Source: Stromatinia cepivora
Lineage: Eukaryota; Ascomycota; Leotiomycetes; Helotiales; Sclerotiniaceae
DNA length: 64,000 nucleotides
NCBI GenBank assembly: GCA_014898415.1
Contig: RCTD01000009.1
Location: 372,001-436,000 of the forward strand
Direction: 5' to 3'
Part shown: one piece after another, positions 34,198 to 45,852 of the stretch
Layout: each line of letters opens with the position of its first letter
Numbering within the stretch: the first letter of the stretch is position 1
Made by a program: the position numbers and the translations under genes
Notes under the pieces: model-generated
What the model was told of the DNA's origin: nothing
The model's database searches: none
Seen by the model: the letters and a program-made list of their open reading frames with translations, nothing else

Positions 34198-35358
34198 GAC
34201 TTCAAATTTTGAGGAGGATAATTGGTATGAGAGGGAATATTGATGGGGAAATGAAATGGTGTTCAAATGATGTTCATGAGGGGTACGCTATCGTAGAGGC
34301 AAAATCACTGCCTAGTAGGTAAATGGTTAATACCATTGAATAGCGCATAATGTATGAAAGCTATACTATGGGGTACCCCTCATTTGTATGCAAATCACAA
34401 TCATCAAATGTAATTAATTGATCATTGCCAAGAAATAATGTGGTATTGGTGATTTCTCAAACCAGAATCGATTTCATACTTCGGCTGCGTTCAATGACGG
34501 GCCGAGGATTTGGGGTAGACAATTTGAACGAGAATTGGAAATGATGTTAATCTTCAAAATGAATTAATCGAGGCACTCGAGGAGAAAATACATGAGTTTA
34601 GGCCACATACATCATTAGGAGCCTAGGAAGTTTTCATGTTGAGAGCTCTGGCTTGGGTCTTTTTATTTTAAATCTCAAAATGCAAGAAAAGGTTACTACC
34701 CCCGCAAAGCATTTCAATATCCAAATTAATCTCGATGACTGAAAAGTCGCCTCAGGGAATGAAGAAGAAGTGAGAAAGTAGAATGGAGAAGGATATGTTA
34801 ATCCCATACTCTATAGCTATAGTCACTCCCTCCAACATACATTGCCAGTAATATGAGCAATGTTTTCATTGTTGGAAATTTCTCATGTGAGGCATATCTT
34901 GTTCCTCGAAGCACCTTTTCAATTGCTCATAGCAATTTGAACATTGAAAGGCTGTGTTGGGATAGCTTTGGTTTTCTTATTTCGCGCCCTAATCGAGTTT
35001 TATTGAAGCATAGTGACATTAAGTAAAATTAGTAAACAGACTTGATTATATTCTGTTATTAGATTAGCATCGCATCAAATTACGACGTCTATGATTTTGA
35101 TAATGTGCAGATACGTACGAACGAGATAGCTATGCTTTCCTCATTCTCCGAAAGGGTGCCACAAAACGCCACGGGAACCAATAAACGCCAGAGATATCCT
35201 TCCTCTAAAGTCATCGAAGAGCCCAATCTGTGAATGCCATTGTTGATCCTCCCGGAAATCATTCTCGATCATCCATTCTTAATCGTCATTGCCCTTCCCG
35301 CCTTCCGCTCCCAATAAAAATGTTGCACTTCCGTGAATGTTTGTCCCCCACTTCTTAT
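34198..35358. other. Intergenic hypothetical gene to TOA2
   Basis: About 1.15 kb, AT-rich, no gene or RNA recognised. Confidence 0.5.
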
Positions 35359-35858
35359 TTACTGAGGATCACCAGGTTTCTTGCTGTTGCAGCTCACGAT
35401 CTTGACTTTATCCGCCGTGACCGACTGACTGGAATTCTCCATCTTGAAAGTCACATCCTTAATCAAGAAAGTCCAGACCTCGTCACAGAAACGATATGTA
35501 TCAAGATGTCCCTTCACCATCGAGTTAGCTAACATGTTCTTTCATTGTCCCACCCCAACGTTGAAGAATGATATCTCCTGCAAGCCCCCGAGCGCATATA
35601 CCTTGAACGTCAATCTCGCCTTGACTTTATCTGCCAAAACCTCCGTGATACTCCTATCAAAGTTTGCCAATATTTTCATTGCGAGTTGAGGTTCGATACG
35701 TCTCTCGCTGATCAGATCGTCAAGCGTATCTGTGAGCGCCATGCCGATACTTAATGCTTTGTCAGTAAATGTAGAAATATTTGTGTACTTGTGTAGCAAA
35801 ATAAGGCACAGTACCTGCTACGGCGGTATAGCTCGTAGAAAGACTGTGGAGCCGCCAT
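35359..35858 (-). CDS. TOA2: Transcription initiation factor TFIIA gamma (small) subunit
   Basis: Binds TBP-TATA complexes with the large TFIIA subunit in RNA polymerase II initiation. Exons 35815-35858, 35602-35749 and 35359-35511 (114 aa, the family length). Motifs: [20 protein letters not shown] and [20 protein letters not shown] (N-terminal helical bundle), then [19 protein letters not shown] and [10 protein letters not shown] (C-terminal beta barrel), and the end [10 protein letters not shown]. Each splice was chosen to join these blocks. The shared promoter with VMA16 is only 256 bp. Confidence 0.95.
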
Positions 35859-36114
35859 CTTGTATGATTGTACTCGAGATTTGCGGTTGAAGAGGGAAAA
35901 ATGATGTCGTTGATGATTGTTGTTTATATATGGAGGGAGGCTGAAGTAAGCGGCTGATTGCGCAGCGTTTGGCGCTAGCTACGGTTGGCGATTTAGGTCG
36001 CTCTTTCGGTTGGAGCTTGGTGAGATGCGGACCACGCAAATCATTGTATAACTTCATTGACAACGATCAACACTCAATTCCTTTCATTTGGTTGACGAAG
36101 ATTATCTGGACAAG

Positions 36115-36926
36115 ATGAGCCTTACATATGGAATTGGTGGTGCTACCACAGCACTGGCAGTGGTTGGGGCTTGTAAGTTTTGAACTCTTGCTTGATTTGA
36201 TGAATTAAAGCTAACAGGTGCTGCTACTAGATATGCTCTTTACTGGCGATGGAGAAGCTTTCAATGTATGAATTTTACGGAGCGATTCAAGAAGAACGAT
36301 CATTAATAAGAACAATAGGTCGGACAATTTCTCGAAGAAGTATCGCCGTATGCGTGGGCAGATATGGGTATTGGCATGTGTATAGGATTGTCAGTTGTTG
36401 GGGCAGCATGGTACGGAATAGCTTCGCCCCTCATCCTCGAATTTGAGCTCACAAAATATTCAGGGGAATCCTTATAACCGGTTCTTCGATCCTTGGTGGT
36501 GGTGTCAAAGCTCCTCGCATTCGAACCAAGAATCTTATCTCCATCATTTTCTGCGAGGTAGTCGCGATTTACGGCGTCATTATGTCCATCGTCTTTTCCT
36601 CAAAGCTCGGTCTCATGGAAAGCGAGAATCTATACTCTGCTAGCAACTACTATACTGGATACGCTTTATTCTGGTCTGGCATAACAGTGGGAATGTGCAA
36701 CTTGATATGCGGTGTTTCGGTGGGCATCAACGGTAGTGGTGCTGCTTTGGCAGATGCTGCTGATCCAAGCTTGTAAGTGGAATAGGCGCATCGAACGGGG
36801 GTGTAGATGCTAATTCATGCCAGATTCGTCAAGATTTTAGTTATCGAGATCTTCAGTTCTGTACTTGGACTTTTTGGTCTCATCATCGGCTTGTTAGTAT
36901 CATCAAAGGCGCCAGACTTCGAGTAG
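36115..36926 (+). CDS. VMA16: V-type H+-ATPase proteolipid subunit c''
   Basis: Membrane rotor subunit of the vacuolar proton pump. Exons 36115-36172, 36231-36265, 36319-36410, 36464-36772 and 36824-36926 (198 aa). Five hydrophobic helices; after the first come [60 protein letters not shown] (with the proton-carrying Glu of the c'' type), [20 protein letters not shown] and the ending [20 protein letters not shown]. The lumenal extension [18 protein letters not shown] before the second helix separates c'' from c and c'. Four introns of 51-58 bp. Confidence 0.95.
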
Positions 36927-37299
36927 AGAATAAGCGGTGGACGAAGGGGAGTTTCAATGAAATGGAAAGAGATGTTAGATAAATGACTGCTGTGTACGTG
37001 TATATCATCCAAGTGGAAGTCGACGAACGGCGTTCAGGTAGAAAATCGATTTTAAGCACTTTTGGGATTTTAGGCAAGCACGCATTAATATTACTCTTAT
37101 TAAACGGTGGTAGTGCTAGACTGTATTATCAAATCTGCCACTGTAGTAAATGGAACCTACATGCTCTCAAATATGCAGTGCCAAAGTGCAATGTTTCATA
37201 AGTTTCCGACTGCAGCTCATATGCCTCATACGCCCTAAACGGTGCTATTCAATTAACGGATCGTATTTCCTTATCAAATTGCTCTGCCACCATCTTTCC
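36927..37299. other. Intergenic between convergent VMA16 and Gln-rich gene
   Basis: 373 bp of 3' flanks; nothing recognised. Confidence 0.6.
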
Positions 37300-39065
37300 T
37301 CACAAAACCTCTGCCTCATATGTCTCTTCCGTCTCGACTTCCTCTACGGCCACTATCAGACCCTTCTCCTTGTTCGCAACCTGCTGTTGTTGCATTTGCT
37401 GCTGCATTTGGTGTTGCCACATCTGCTGTTGTTGAGCCTGCTGTTGTTGGATCATCTGCCGTCGGATCATCTGCTGCTCCATCATCTGTTGCATCCTCTG
37501 TTGCTGTATTTGTTGCATTTGCTGCTGCAAACGTTGTTGGTGGATGTCATCTAAGCTATGTCCAAAAGGATTAATCCGACGCTGCAATGATTCTCGGCTG
37601 GGCTGCAAACCACTGCTCGGGTTTTGTTGATATGTACCAAATGGTTGAATACCATCGGCCGCTTGGGATCTTTCACTGAGTTCTCTTTCGATCTTTCCCA
37701 TCCTGGAGTTGGCCCGCACACCACGACCTTGAAAGTGCTCCTCCAGCTTTCGGCCGTATTGGTAAAACATTGGGAGATCCATCCCCCTCTCCTTAAACTT
37801 CTCTCTACAGGAGGGCGAGTCAGCCTTTGAGTTTCGAGGTCTTGCACTCGAACCAAGGGAGTGAATGTTCACATGAATAAGAACAATCAAAATTAGGGAA
37901 GGCGTCGAACTTACCGCCAGACAATTCGTAATGGTATGCCATCCTTTAACCTATCCACGAGATACTGCTCATCTCCAGGGGTCATTCCTACATGGTCCCA
38001 AAAGTACTGGCTGGGTGGTACACCTTCTAACATTCGGCCATCGTAATAGCCTTGGCTTCTCCATTGGTCAGTGACACCATGGACACCTTGATTAAGTTCG
38101 TACATTTGAAGCTTTGCCGGAAAGTACAGTTCTCGTAATTCCTTTATGATACCTTTTTCTAAAGCTCCCTCGGGAATGTCCTTGTCTTGAATCGATAGCA
38201 AAGTCGAGATGTCCTGGTCTTCGACCGAGATCAAACCTGCAATCGTATTTTTAATATAGGGGGTGAAGATATAAGGATGGTGTAATGAAGTCTTGAGTCT
38301 ACGCGACAACAAATTTTCTCCAGTGGCGGGTGTTGCTTCATCTACAACACGGGGAGGTTAATACTTTTCAAGGAATTTATTAAAAATAGAGGGTAAATTT
38401 AACCAGCACTGAGAAGCGAGGGACGATCCAAAAGCCGAAGCATTCAAACGGAGTTGGACATCGAAAGGACTGGTTTACTCACGTGGTGGGGTTGGAGGTT
38501 TGGCTATCTCCTTTTCCAGGAATTCTTTAGTAACAAACTCATTTGGAGTAGAGGAATATTGCATCGATTGAGGTGGAGGAGGGTATGTGATTGGTTCAGC
38601 TAACTTGACCGCGAAGATGGCGCCAGTAAGGTCGCCGATGCCTTCGAGAAACTCATAGTCTTCATAGGTGCGGTATGGAATGGCTTTTGGCATCTGCAAA
38701 GAATTAGTGATGTGATGGCGCTCGTGGTATTCTATTCAAATTCAAATGAGACAGTTATGCATAGCTGCTAGTCCTTCGATCCATGGCCTTGGCCAAGCAT
38801 ACGGACGACCGCGTATGATTGCACTTACATGAGCTTCTTCTTCACATATCTTACAATATCCACTTAGTCCGATCCATTTACAAGTACCAAAATCCAAACC
38901 ATCTAAAGTGCCAATTCTGACAAAAAATGCTCTGAAATTTTGTTCGGGACATGGTGTAAGGCGAGATGTCATGCCGGCTCTCCAGAAAACTATATTGCAA
39001 AATTCGGAGATTTCAATAGCTTTGTGACCACATTTTTGATATTGAAAATATTCGAATTGACACAT
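37300..39065 (-). CDS. Gln-rich hypothetical protein with N-terminal Cys/His motif
   Basis: Four exons 38829-39065, 38483-38693, 37915-38341 and 37300-37804 give 459 aa with a closed frame; all introns have GTAAGT or GTGAGT donors (the last has GTAAGTTC). The N-terminus MCQFEYFQYQKCGHKAIEIS carries spaced Cys/His residues and ends with GYCKICEEEAH, possibly a small zinc-binding fold. The middle (residues ~150-290) has conserved-looking text such as LHHPYIFTPYIKNTIAGLIS and GVPPSQYFWDHVGMTPGDEQ. The C-terminus is a long Gln/Met-rich stretch (MQQQ repeats) with an acidic tail. No family recognised. The Gln tract suggests a nuclear or RNA-granule protein, but that is a guess. Confidence 0.75.
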
Positions 39066-39370
39066 TATGGAGGATGTGTATCCAAATGAAGAAATATTGT
39101 TATTGTTAAAGTTGTGAATAATAAAAAGATTCGAGGAGAACTTGAAAGTGTTTGGAAAGAAGAGAAAAAGACCAAGTGAAGGAGGTTCTAGAACCTCGAC
39201 ACTTGTAATGAGAGGAGAGGGGAGTTCCTTCCAATTAAAGAGGGATATTTTAATTCACTTTTGGCTCACTCCAGTGATTTCACTTCCAACAACATTATGA
39301 TGTACCCAATCACCAGCACCCATCTCAAGTGAATCTTTTCTTTTTCTTTTTCTGGCCTGTAAAAAGACTA
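39066..39370. other. Intergenic Gln-rich gene to cnxE (tandem, minus strand)
   Basis: 305 bp; promoter of the Gln-rich gene and 3' flank of cnxE. Nothing recognised. Confidence 0.6.
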
Positions 39371-41505
39371 CTAAAGTTCGGATTCACTTCTGATTCTGCC
39401 CATCAGAATTGCTTCAATCTTTGTCCCCTTCGGTAAATCCTCTGATCCGATTGGCAAGCATAATAAGGCATTTGCACTCTTTAAGCTTCCAACCCTTGAG
39501 CTCCTCTGCATACCAGTGCTACTTGCATGCAAAAGGCCATCTTTGGCCATTGTTACAATCGCTCTATGGTATTCGACTCTTTGAGGATCCAAACGAAACC
39601 CGTGTGATAGAGTTACTGAAACCTTAGGCAATCCTACAGGGGATATTCCAGAAGCGCGATGTAGAGAAGGGAGAACAAACAAATGGAGAGTAACTATGGC
39701 GGAAACTGGGTTCCCAGGCAGAGAAAATATGACCTTGGAGATTCTTTCACCATCGTTGTTCTTCACTGGTACTGTTGCGAAGGTTGTAGGCTTTCCTGGT
39801 TTCATCGAAACACGTCCGAAATGAATTGTTCCACCCAATGATCTCTCAATGGTTGGTTTGAGAAGATCAAGTTCGCCCATAGATACACCACCTGTGGTTA
39901 TGACAACATCAACCTTTCGAAGTCCATCTCGCAGTGTTTGTTCTAGGTCTCCTGGCTTATCTCGAGCGATACCGAGATCTACGACTTCGAACCCTAGACC
40001 TCGCACCGCTGCCATGATCGTTGGCCTATTACAGTCACGAACTTCTCCCATCCTGAGAGAGCCAGGCCGATTATGTTCGACAATTTCGTCTCCAGTGGAA
40101 AGAACGCCGACTATTGGTTTCTTGTAAACAATAACTTCTGCTCTACCTACAGAGGTGAGTAGGCCAAGTTCACCACCATTAGCAGATATCTCTTCCCCTT
40201 TGCGCATTATGACAGACCCTGCTTTAATATCACTACCGACTTCTCTAACATTCTCCCCAGGCTTTACTCCGTCGGCTAAAATTTCGACTTCTTTCTCCTC
40301 TTTACCATCTTCGGTCATCGTTTTCAGTACTGTATCTTCAACCATTATTACTGAAGTAGCTCCTGGCGGCAGAGGTGCACCAGTTGTAATACGTGCAATC
40401 TGACCTTCCTGCAGCAGCGGGTGCTCACCCGCGCTGGCATGAGATATCGATGCTACAGGAAATACGCCTTTATTCGATTTACCTTCTGTAGCAATCACGG
40501 CATATCCATCTACAATACTGGCGCGATATGCTGGCACAGCCTCACTTGCTGTCACATCTTCCGCTAGAACAGATCCTACAATGTCTCCATTTACGTCAAT
40601 TTTCATGGCTTGCGGTGAAGGCGTATATGTCTCAATTAATTTTAGAGCTTCATCGACAGATAACATAGGGTATGGCGATGCACGACTCCGTCGTGTTGGA
40701 CCAAGAGCAGGATCATTTGACCGAGGATTTCCATCTGGCGCAGTGTGTCTAACGGGCATTACATGTCCATGGCTATGGCCATGGCCATGCAAGTGACTAT
40801 GGGAGTGATCATGTTTATGCGAATGTACTGGAGGAGAAGACCCAACAGAGCTAACGCCGGCATCCTTCTCAAGCTTTTTCACACCTCCTGCATGAAGTGC
40901 TCGGGAATCGGCTCCTGCAGCCTGAAGGCAAGCATGTGGTAAAAGTTTCAATATTGACTGAAGGTTTTCCTTTGCCCCCTTTGGTGATCCTGGTAATGTA
41001 ATGATGATTGTCTTATTGCGAACACCTGCTACAGGCCTTGACATGAGAGCAACTATTACCAGTCAATTAACTATTGGTGCTATAATACTTCCATACTTAC
41101 AAGGTGTGACTGCCAATGAAGCCGCAAGCATTCCATGGACAAGTCCTGGAGCTTGCTTGTGTAAAAGAGGTATAATCGCCTATGACAATGCATTTTAGCA
41201 TGCGTAATATGCTGCCTTTAAAGCTGTACTAAGCTTACCTCAGGAGTATTGTCTGAGACGGCGAACCCAGTCCCACCGGTAGTAATCACAACATTGATAG
41301 TATTCTCCTGATCCGTCCAAGACATCACACTTCTCTGAATATCCGTCACATTATCACTCACGATCTTCGTTTCTACAACTTCCCATTGGCCATCTGTGTT
41401 CTCAAAAACATCTCTCAAGACAGACCCTGAGGAGTCTTTTGATGCATCTTTAGCTGCAGTAGTCGATACAATAAGAATCGCAGCTTTTAAAGTCTGTTTA
41501 TCCAT
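39371..41505 (-). CDS. cnxE: Molybdenum cofactor biosynthesis fusion protein (gephyrin/CnxE type)
   Basis: Catalyses the last two steps of Moco synthesis: adenylation of molybdopterin (G domain) and molybdate insertion (E domain). Exons 41239-41505, 41101-41179 and 39371-41052 (675 aa). The N-terminal MogA-like domain has VVITTGGTGFAVSDNTPE, GLVHGMLAASLAV and NKTIIITLPGSPKGAKENL. The C-terminal MoeA-like domain has SVDEALKLI, VDGYAVIA, ITTGAPLPPGATSVIMVEDT, VGVLSTGDEIVE, DVVITTGGVSMGE and VIFSLPGNPVSA. G-then-E order is that of gephyrin and fungal CnxE, opposite to plant Cnx1. The linker (~190-215) is strikingly His-rich (HKHDHSHSHLHGHGHSHGH). Needed for nitrate reductase and other Mo enzymes. 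Divergent from POP5 by 188 bp. Confidence 0.95.
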
Positions 41506-41693
41506 TTTCGATTATCTTGTTGAGAAAGTTGATGTTCTAATAATCACTCACTTCCCCTCCCAAGCTTCCCCACTTACCGATCCAGCAACCCTTGACGGAG
41601 AAAAAACCGATGTCACAAGAAATCGCGTCTCCCAAACTTTTTTTTGTTCCAGCGCGCTCCGATTCACTTATAATAAATTAAGCCTCAACGACC

Positions 41694-42329
41694 ATGGTAC
41701 GAATTAAGAACCGATACCTTCTGGTAAATATCCTCTACCCAGAACTGGAGAAGAATATCGCCAGCAAGGAGAATCTACCAGATGTAGTGGTATTCAATCA
41801 ACCGACTGTTGATGCGCTGAATTCGCGCGCACTGTTGAGAGGTATCCAGATGGAGGTTGCGAACCTTTTCGGAGATTATGGAAGTGGTGCGATTGCAGAT
41901 AGTATTGCTGGTTTGTTATTTCTCTTGTCAAAAAAATCTATGAGTGGTTACTGATGTGATTGGAATGCAGTGAAATATTTGTCATCTGCGACATCGACAT
42001 TTATTCTACGGGTTTCACGAGCGCATTATAGGATTGTGTGGGCGGCTTTGTCGCTGATGAATAGTTTGCCTATTAAAAATGGGAAGAATTGTGTATTCAG
42101 GGTTGTGAGAGTAAGTGGGACGATAAGAAAGGCGGAGGAGGAAGCTATCAAAAGGGCGAGGGGGATGATTTTAAAGGCTCGCCGGGACCTAGGGGAACAA
42201 AGCGAATCTACACTGGAGAAGCTGTTTAGCACAAACAAGGGGACCACGGCAGAATCCACGGAAGATGTAATGATGGTGGATGCGGTGGATAGTGATGAGG
42301 ATGAAGAATTAAGTGATGGAAATGGATGA
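41694..42329 (+). CDS. POP5: Ribonuclease P/MRP protein subunit Pop5
   Basis: Protein subunit of RNase P and RNase MRP (tRNA 5' and rRNA processing). Exons 41694-41910 and 41971-42329 (191 aa). The start MVRIKNRYLLVNILYP is the classic Pop5 N-terminus. LRGIQMEVANLFGDYGSGAI, KYLSSATSTFILRVSRAHYR, IVWAALSLM and CVFRVVRVSGTIRKAEEEAI complete the Pop5/Rpp14 fold. The C-terminal 60 residues are acidic, as in yeast Pop5. The stop codon is 5 bp from the stop of convergent GPN2, so the transcripts must overlap. Confidence 0.95.
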
Positions 42330-42334
42330 GGGTA

Positions 42335-43451
42335 TCATTGATTTGTTCTAACAACTTTTACTCCCGAATCGAATGGTGCCCGAGCCATCTCCTCGAGATC
42401 TTCATCATCTTCTGCAGCTCTTGAGTTCTCTTCCTCTTCTTGGATCTTGGATTGTTCCTCAAACTGCTTCCTCTCCATCTCACGATATGCTTCATCATAC
42501 TCTTCCTTGCGGTCGATCCATCGCTCCTGAACATCTTTTATATCCATGGTTGTGGTACCTTCTCTCATAGCCACCTGCCAGACGGTATCATTCGCCCCCT
42601 CCGCACCACCAAAAGCATATCCTCCGGCACGATCTATGACTTGGAGTAGATGCATCATACTCCTTTTATCCTCCACCGCCAAAGTCTCGAATCCTACCAA
42701 CCCAAAATCCTCAACAAGCTGAATGATAGCTTTATTCAGACCCTCAAACTTTGAGCCTTGCATTACAGATGATTCTTCCTGAAGACTAGGAAGTAAGTAT
42801 GACAGATCTTGGACTTCGGTATAAAAATCTAAGTTGAAAGGAAGTGGTGGGTACGAAGCCAGCTTGTCCATTTTTGTCAAAACATTCAGATGTGGTAAAT
42901 CCATCTGTAGCATCGCTCGCAGCGATAGAATAAGATTCGAGATGTACAATGAAGGCAAAGTCAAGCAATAGGAATCGGAAAGATGGAGAACTACGAGCTG
43001 CACAAATGTCAGCATATTGATTCTTTAAAGTAGACTCCCAATAATAAACTGAGTGACATACTCTATATCCTAATTTCTGTAACCTAAAAAAGATATTCCG
43101 TAAAGACGAATGATGTGTGTATAGTTCGACCTGGCCTGGACAATCAAAAAGTACATAATCCTCGCCCAGTTCCGACAACCCTTCTTCCAACCACTCAATA
43201 TTCTGTTCTAATTCCTCAAGGGCATAGAGCACGCCGCCATTGGGCCCCAATGAATCCTCTTCCATAATGTCTTCCAGCTTTATAAAATTTCGCACGTCGA
43301 TGGCGCAAGGGTAGCTCGTATGGTCATTGGCAGGGTCGAGGTTCACGATAGAACATTTTCGTCCGATGGCAGACATGAACTGTTGCATGCCATTACAATA
43401 GGTAGATTTCCCAGCACCGGGAGAGCCGAGGACGAGTTGTGCGAAAGGCAT
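42335..43451 (-). CDS. GPN2: GPN-loop GTPase 2
   Basis: GTPase required for assembly and nuclear import of RNA polymerases II and III. Exons 43062-43451 and 42335-42997 (350 aa). The N-terminus has MPFAQLVLGSPGAGKSTYCN (P-loop), then NLDPAND, and LGPNGGVLYALEELEQN with the diagnostic Gly-Pro-Asn insert. DYVLFDCPGQVELYTHH is the G3 region and LTKMDKL the G4 guanine-specificity motif. The C-terminal third is charged (REMERKQFEEQSKIQEEEEN). The intron lies between KLGYR and LVVLHLSDS. Gpn2 rather than Gpn1 or Gpn3 is judged from the LGPNGGVLYALE and C-terminal context. Confidence 0.93.
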
Positions 43452-44173
43452 GTTGTGCTGTATGTGTATGTGTATATGGTGGTGGTTGTGATTTGTGATT
43501 TGTGATGATCGTAGTATGATGATGAGGGGGTGATTCGCGGACGAGGCGTAAGTAAGAATCTGAATCTTTTCCTGACTGCACTAAATATCGATAATATGCT
43601 CCTTCATATTATCCTTCATGCATATAAAATATCCAATCTCCGCCGCAAAATTCGTAAATATGATGTCGAAGAAGTGCGAAACTTGCAAAGTTATAGCCCA
43701 CCACCAATCTTAGCTTACCTACCCTCAGAACCTCTCAAAAAGTTTTGTTGCACGTCTGTCGACACTTTCAACTTTGAGGATTTTGGGAAAAGTAATATTT
43801 TTATTGCAGATTTGGAAAGCCTGGAGTTTCACGATCTTGAAAAAAACTGTTTCGGGGATATTGGAAAAATGGTTGTTGCGTTTGGAGAGGGGCACTTTTG
43901 GCAAAAGTTGAAAGGCTTGATGCAAGGCTGACAAACATTACTGGCGGTGAACATGGCAGAATTGTCGCACTAAGCCTCATATAGAAATGTGGCTTCGAGA
44001 TCAATCTAAATATTTCACTTGGACCAGACCACTCTCGTCGCAAAGTGCGCAATTACTGGATCCTTATCATTGACAAGACACTCTTTTGAAAAGTTCATAG
44101 CTCCAAAATCTTTAATCTTGCGCGCATAGAAACTTTCGCGTTAGCTTTACTATCATTCGAAGCTCATACAATC
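43452..44173. other. Divergent promoter GPN2 / BUB3
   Basis: About 720 bp, starting with a GT-rich dinucleotide-like stretch near 43455-43490. Short open frames but no supported gene. Confidence 0.5.
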
Positions 44174-45378
44174 ATGGCCCCAGGTAACCAAGCTCTGCAT
44201 TCTCCAAGCTCAAGCAAGGATACTAATATATCTTTCCAGCAGTTCAATTCGAGCTCTCTGAGCCTCCTACCGATGCAGTCTCTTCCCTACAATTCTCGCC
44301 TTATACTCCAACCAAATTACTCGTATCCTCCTGGGATAAAAAGGTCTATCTATATAATACAGAAACTGTTTCCGAAGGGGGGAAGCTCGTTAGAACTTAT
44401 GAGCATCGCGCGCCGGTATTAGATGTTTGTTTCGGGAGTGATGAGATTGAAGCGTTTACAGCTGGAATGGATTGGCAGGTGAAACGGTGCGTTTGCTCAT
44501 TGTGTACATTGCATTGAATTGGGATTGACATGCTAATGTGTCGAAGGATTGATTTGGAGAGCGGAGAACAGATAGTGCTGAGTACGCATGAGGCGCCGGT
44601 GAAGTCAGTGGTTTATAGTAAAGAGCATTGTAAGTTTTCAACATTATCGTCCACGTCAATTGCCACAGAATATTAATCTCATCCAGCTCTCCTCATCTCG
44701 GCCTCCTGGGATCAAACTCTCCACATCCACAACCTTTCCAACCCCTCGCAACCCCCAACGACAATCCCCCTCCCATCCAAACCGCACTCACTCTCCCTCA
44801 CTCCTACAAAACTAGTAGTCGCCATGTCATCCCGCCTTCTGTACATCTATTCCCTCCCCTGCTCCACCGACCCCTCCCAAAAACCCTGGCAACAACGCGA
44901 ATCCTCCCTCAAATTCATGACCCGCGCTGTAGCCTGCATGCCCAGCGATGACGGATACGCCTCTTCCTCCATAGAAGGCCGTGTCGCGGTGGAATGGTTC
45001 GATCCCTCACCCGAATCTCAAGCCCGCAAATACGCTTTCAAATGCCATCGTCAACCCGATGCAGCGGGTGACGGCACCGATATCGTATATCCAGTCAATG
45101 CGCTAGCATTCCATCCCACTCACGGTACATTTGCATCTGGAGGCGGTGATGGAGTGGTTGCACTGTGGGATGCTGTAGCGAAAAGGAGAATTAGACAATA
45201 CCAGAAATACCCAGCGAGCGTTGCTGCTCTCTCATTCTCAAGCGATGGTAAATATTTAGCCGTGGGCGTATGTCCAGGATTCGAGAATGGACAAGAAGAT
45301 TACAGCGGAGAAGGGTTGACAAAAGTGTATATAAGGGAGCTTGGTGAGAACGAGGCGAAGGGAAAGGGTGCAAAATGA
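44174..45378 (+). CDS. BUB3: Mitotic spindle checkpoint WD40 protein Bub3
   Basis: Kinetochore-bound WD40 propeller that recruits Bub1 and Mad3 and supports the spindle checkpoint. Exons 44174-44183 (10 nt), 44240-44486, 44547-44629 and 44687-45378 (343 aa). The first exon encodes MAP plus one base. Blades are readable as VSSLQFSPYTPTKLLVSSWD (family-typical start), VLDVCFGSDEIEAFTAGMDW, QVKRIDLESGEQ, PVKSVVYSKEHSLLISASWD, GYASSSIEGRVAVEWFD, FKCHR with NALAFHPTHGTFASGGGDG, and KYLAVGV. The SIEGRVAVEW and KYAFKCHR segments are Bub3/Rae1-specific, and the whole fits Bub3 better than Rae1. Confidence 0.94.
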
Positions 45379-45852
45379 TTCATAGAATACATGATGAAAT
45401 TGCCGGTGCAAAAACGATATTGTAGTGTACATATCCACCCAATTTGTCCAATTAGCAAGGCGTTTTTGGTACAGAAAATGGATGAAATTTCCTTATGATG
45501 AAAACTGATCCAGAGCACAATCAATACTTAGGTAGGAAAAGGTGAACAAAAAGTAGGGTTATCTAAAATACGGCCATCCATGGTGAATGAGTCTCTGAGG
45601 CTCGGGAATATATTATAAATGGGATACTTATTTACTCTGAATGTCAGCTCTTCGGCTCTTCTATTGCTACTAAATGTTCCTCATTATCTTCCGCCATTGC
45701 TAATAGCTCAAATCTCCAAAATTTTCTCTACTACATAGCGAATTATATTCCCACGGCTCGATAGTACATCCATCCCTTCAGATATCAGGCAACGCATCAA
45801 AGAGGAAGAACATCAATATGCATGCTAACTACTTCTGGCTGAATCATTCGCA
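45379..45852. other. Intergenic between convergent BUB3 and large hypothetical gene
   Basis: 474 bp of 3' flanks; nothing recognised. Confidence 0.6.
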
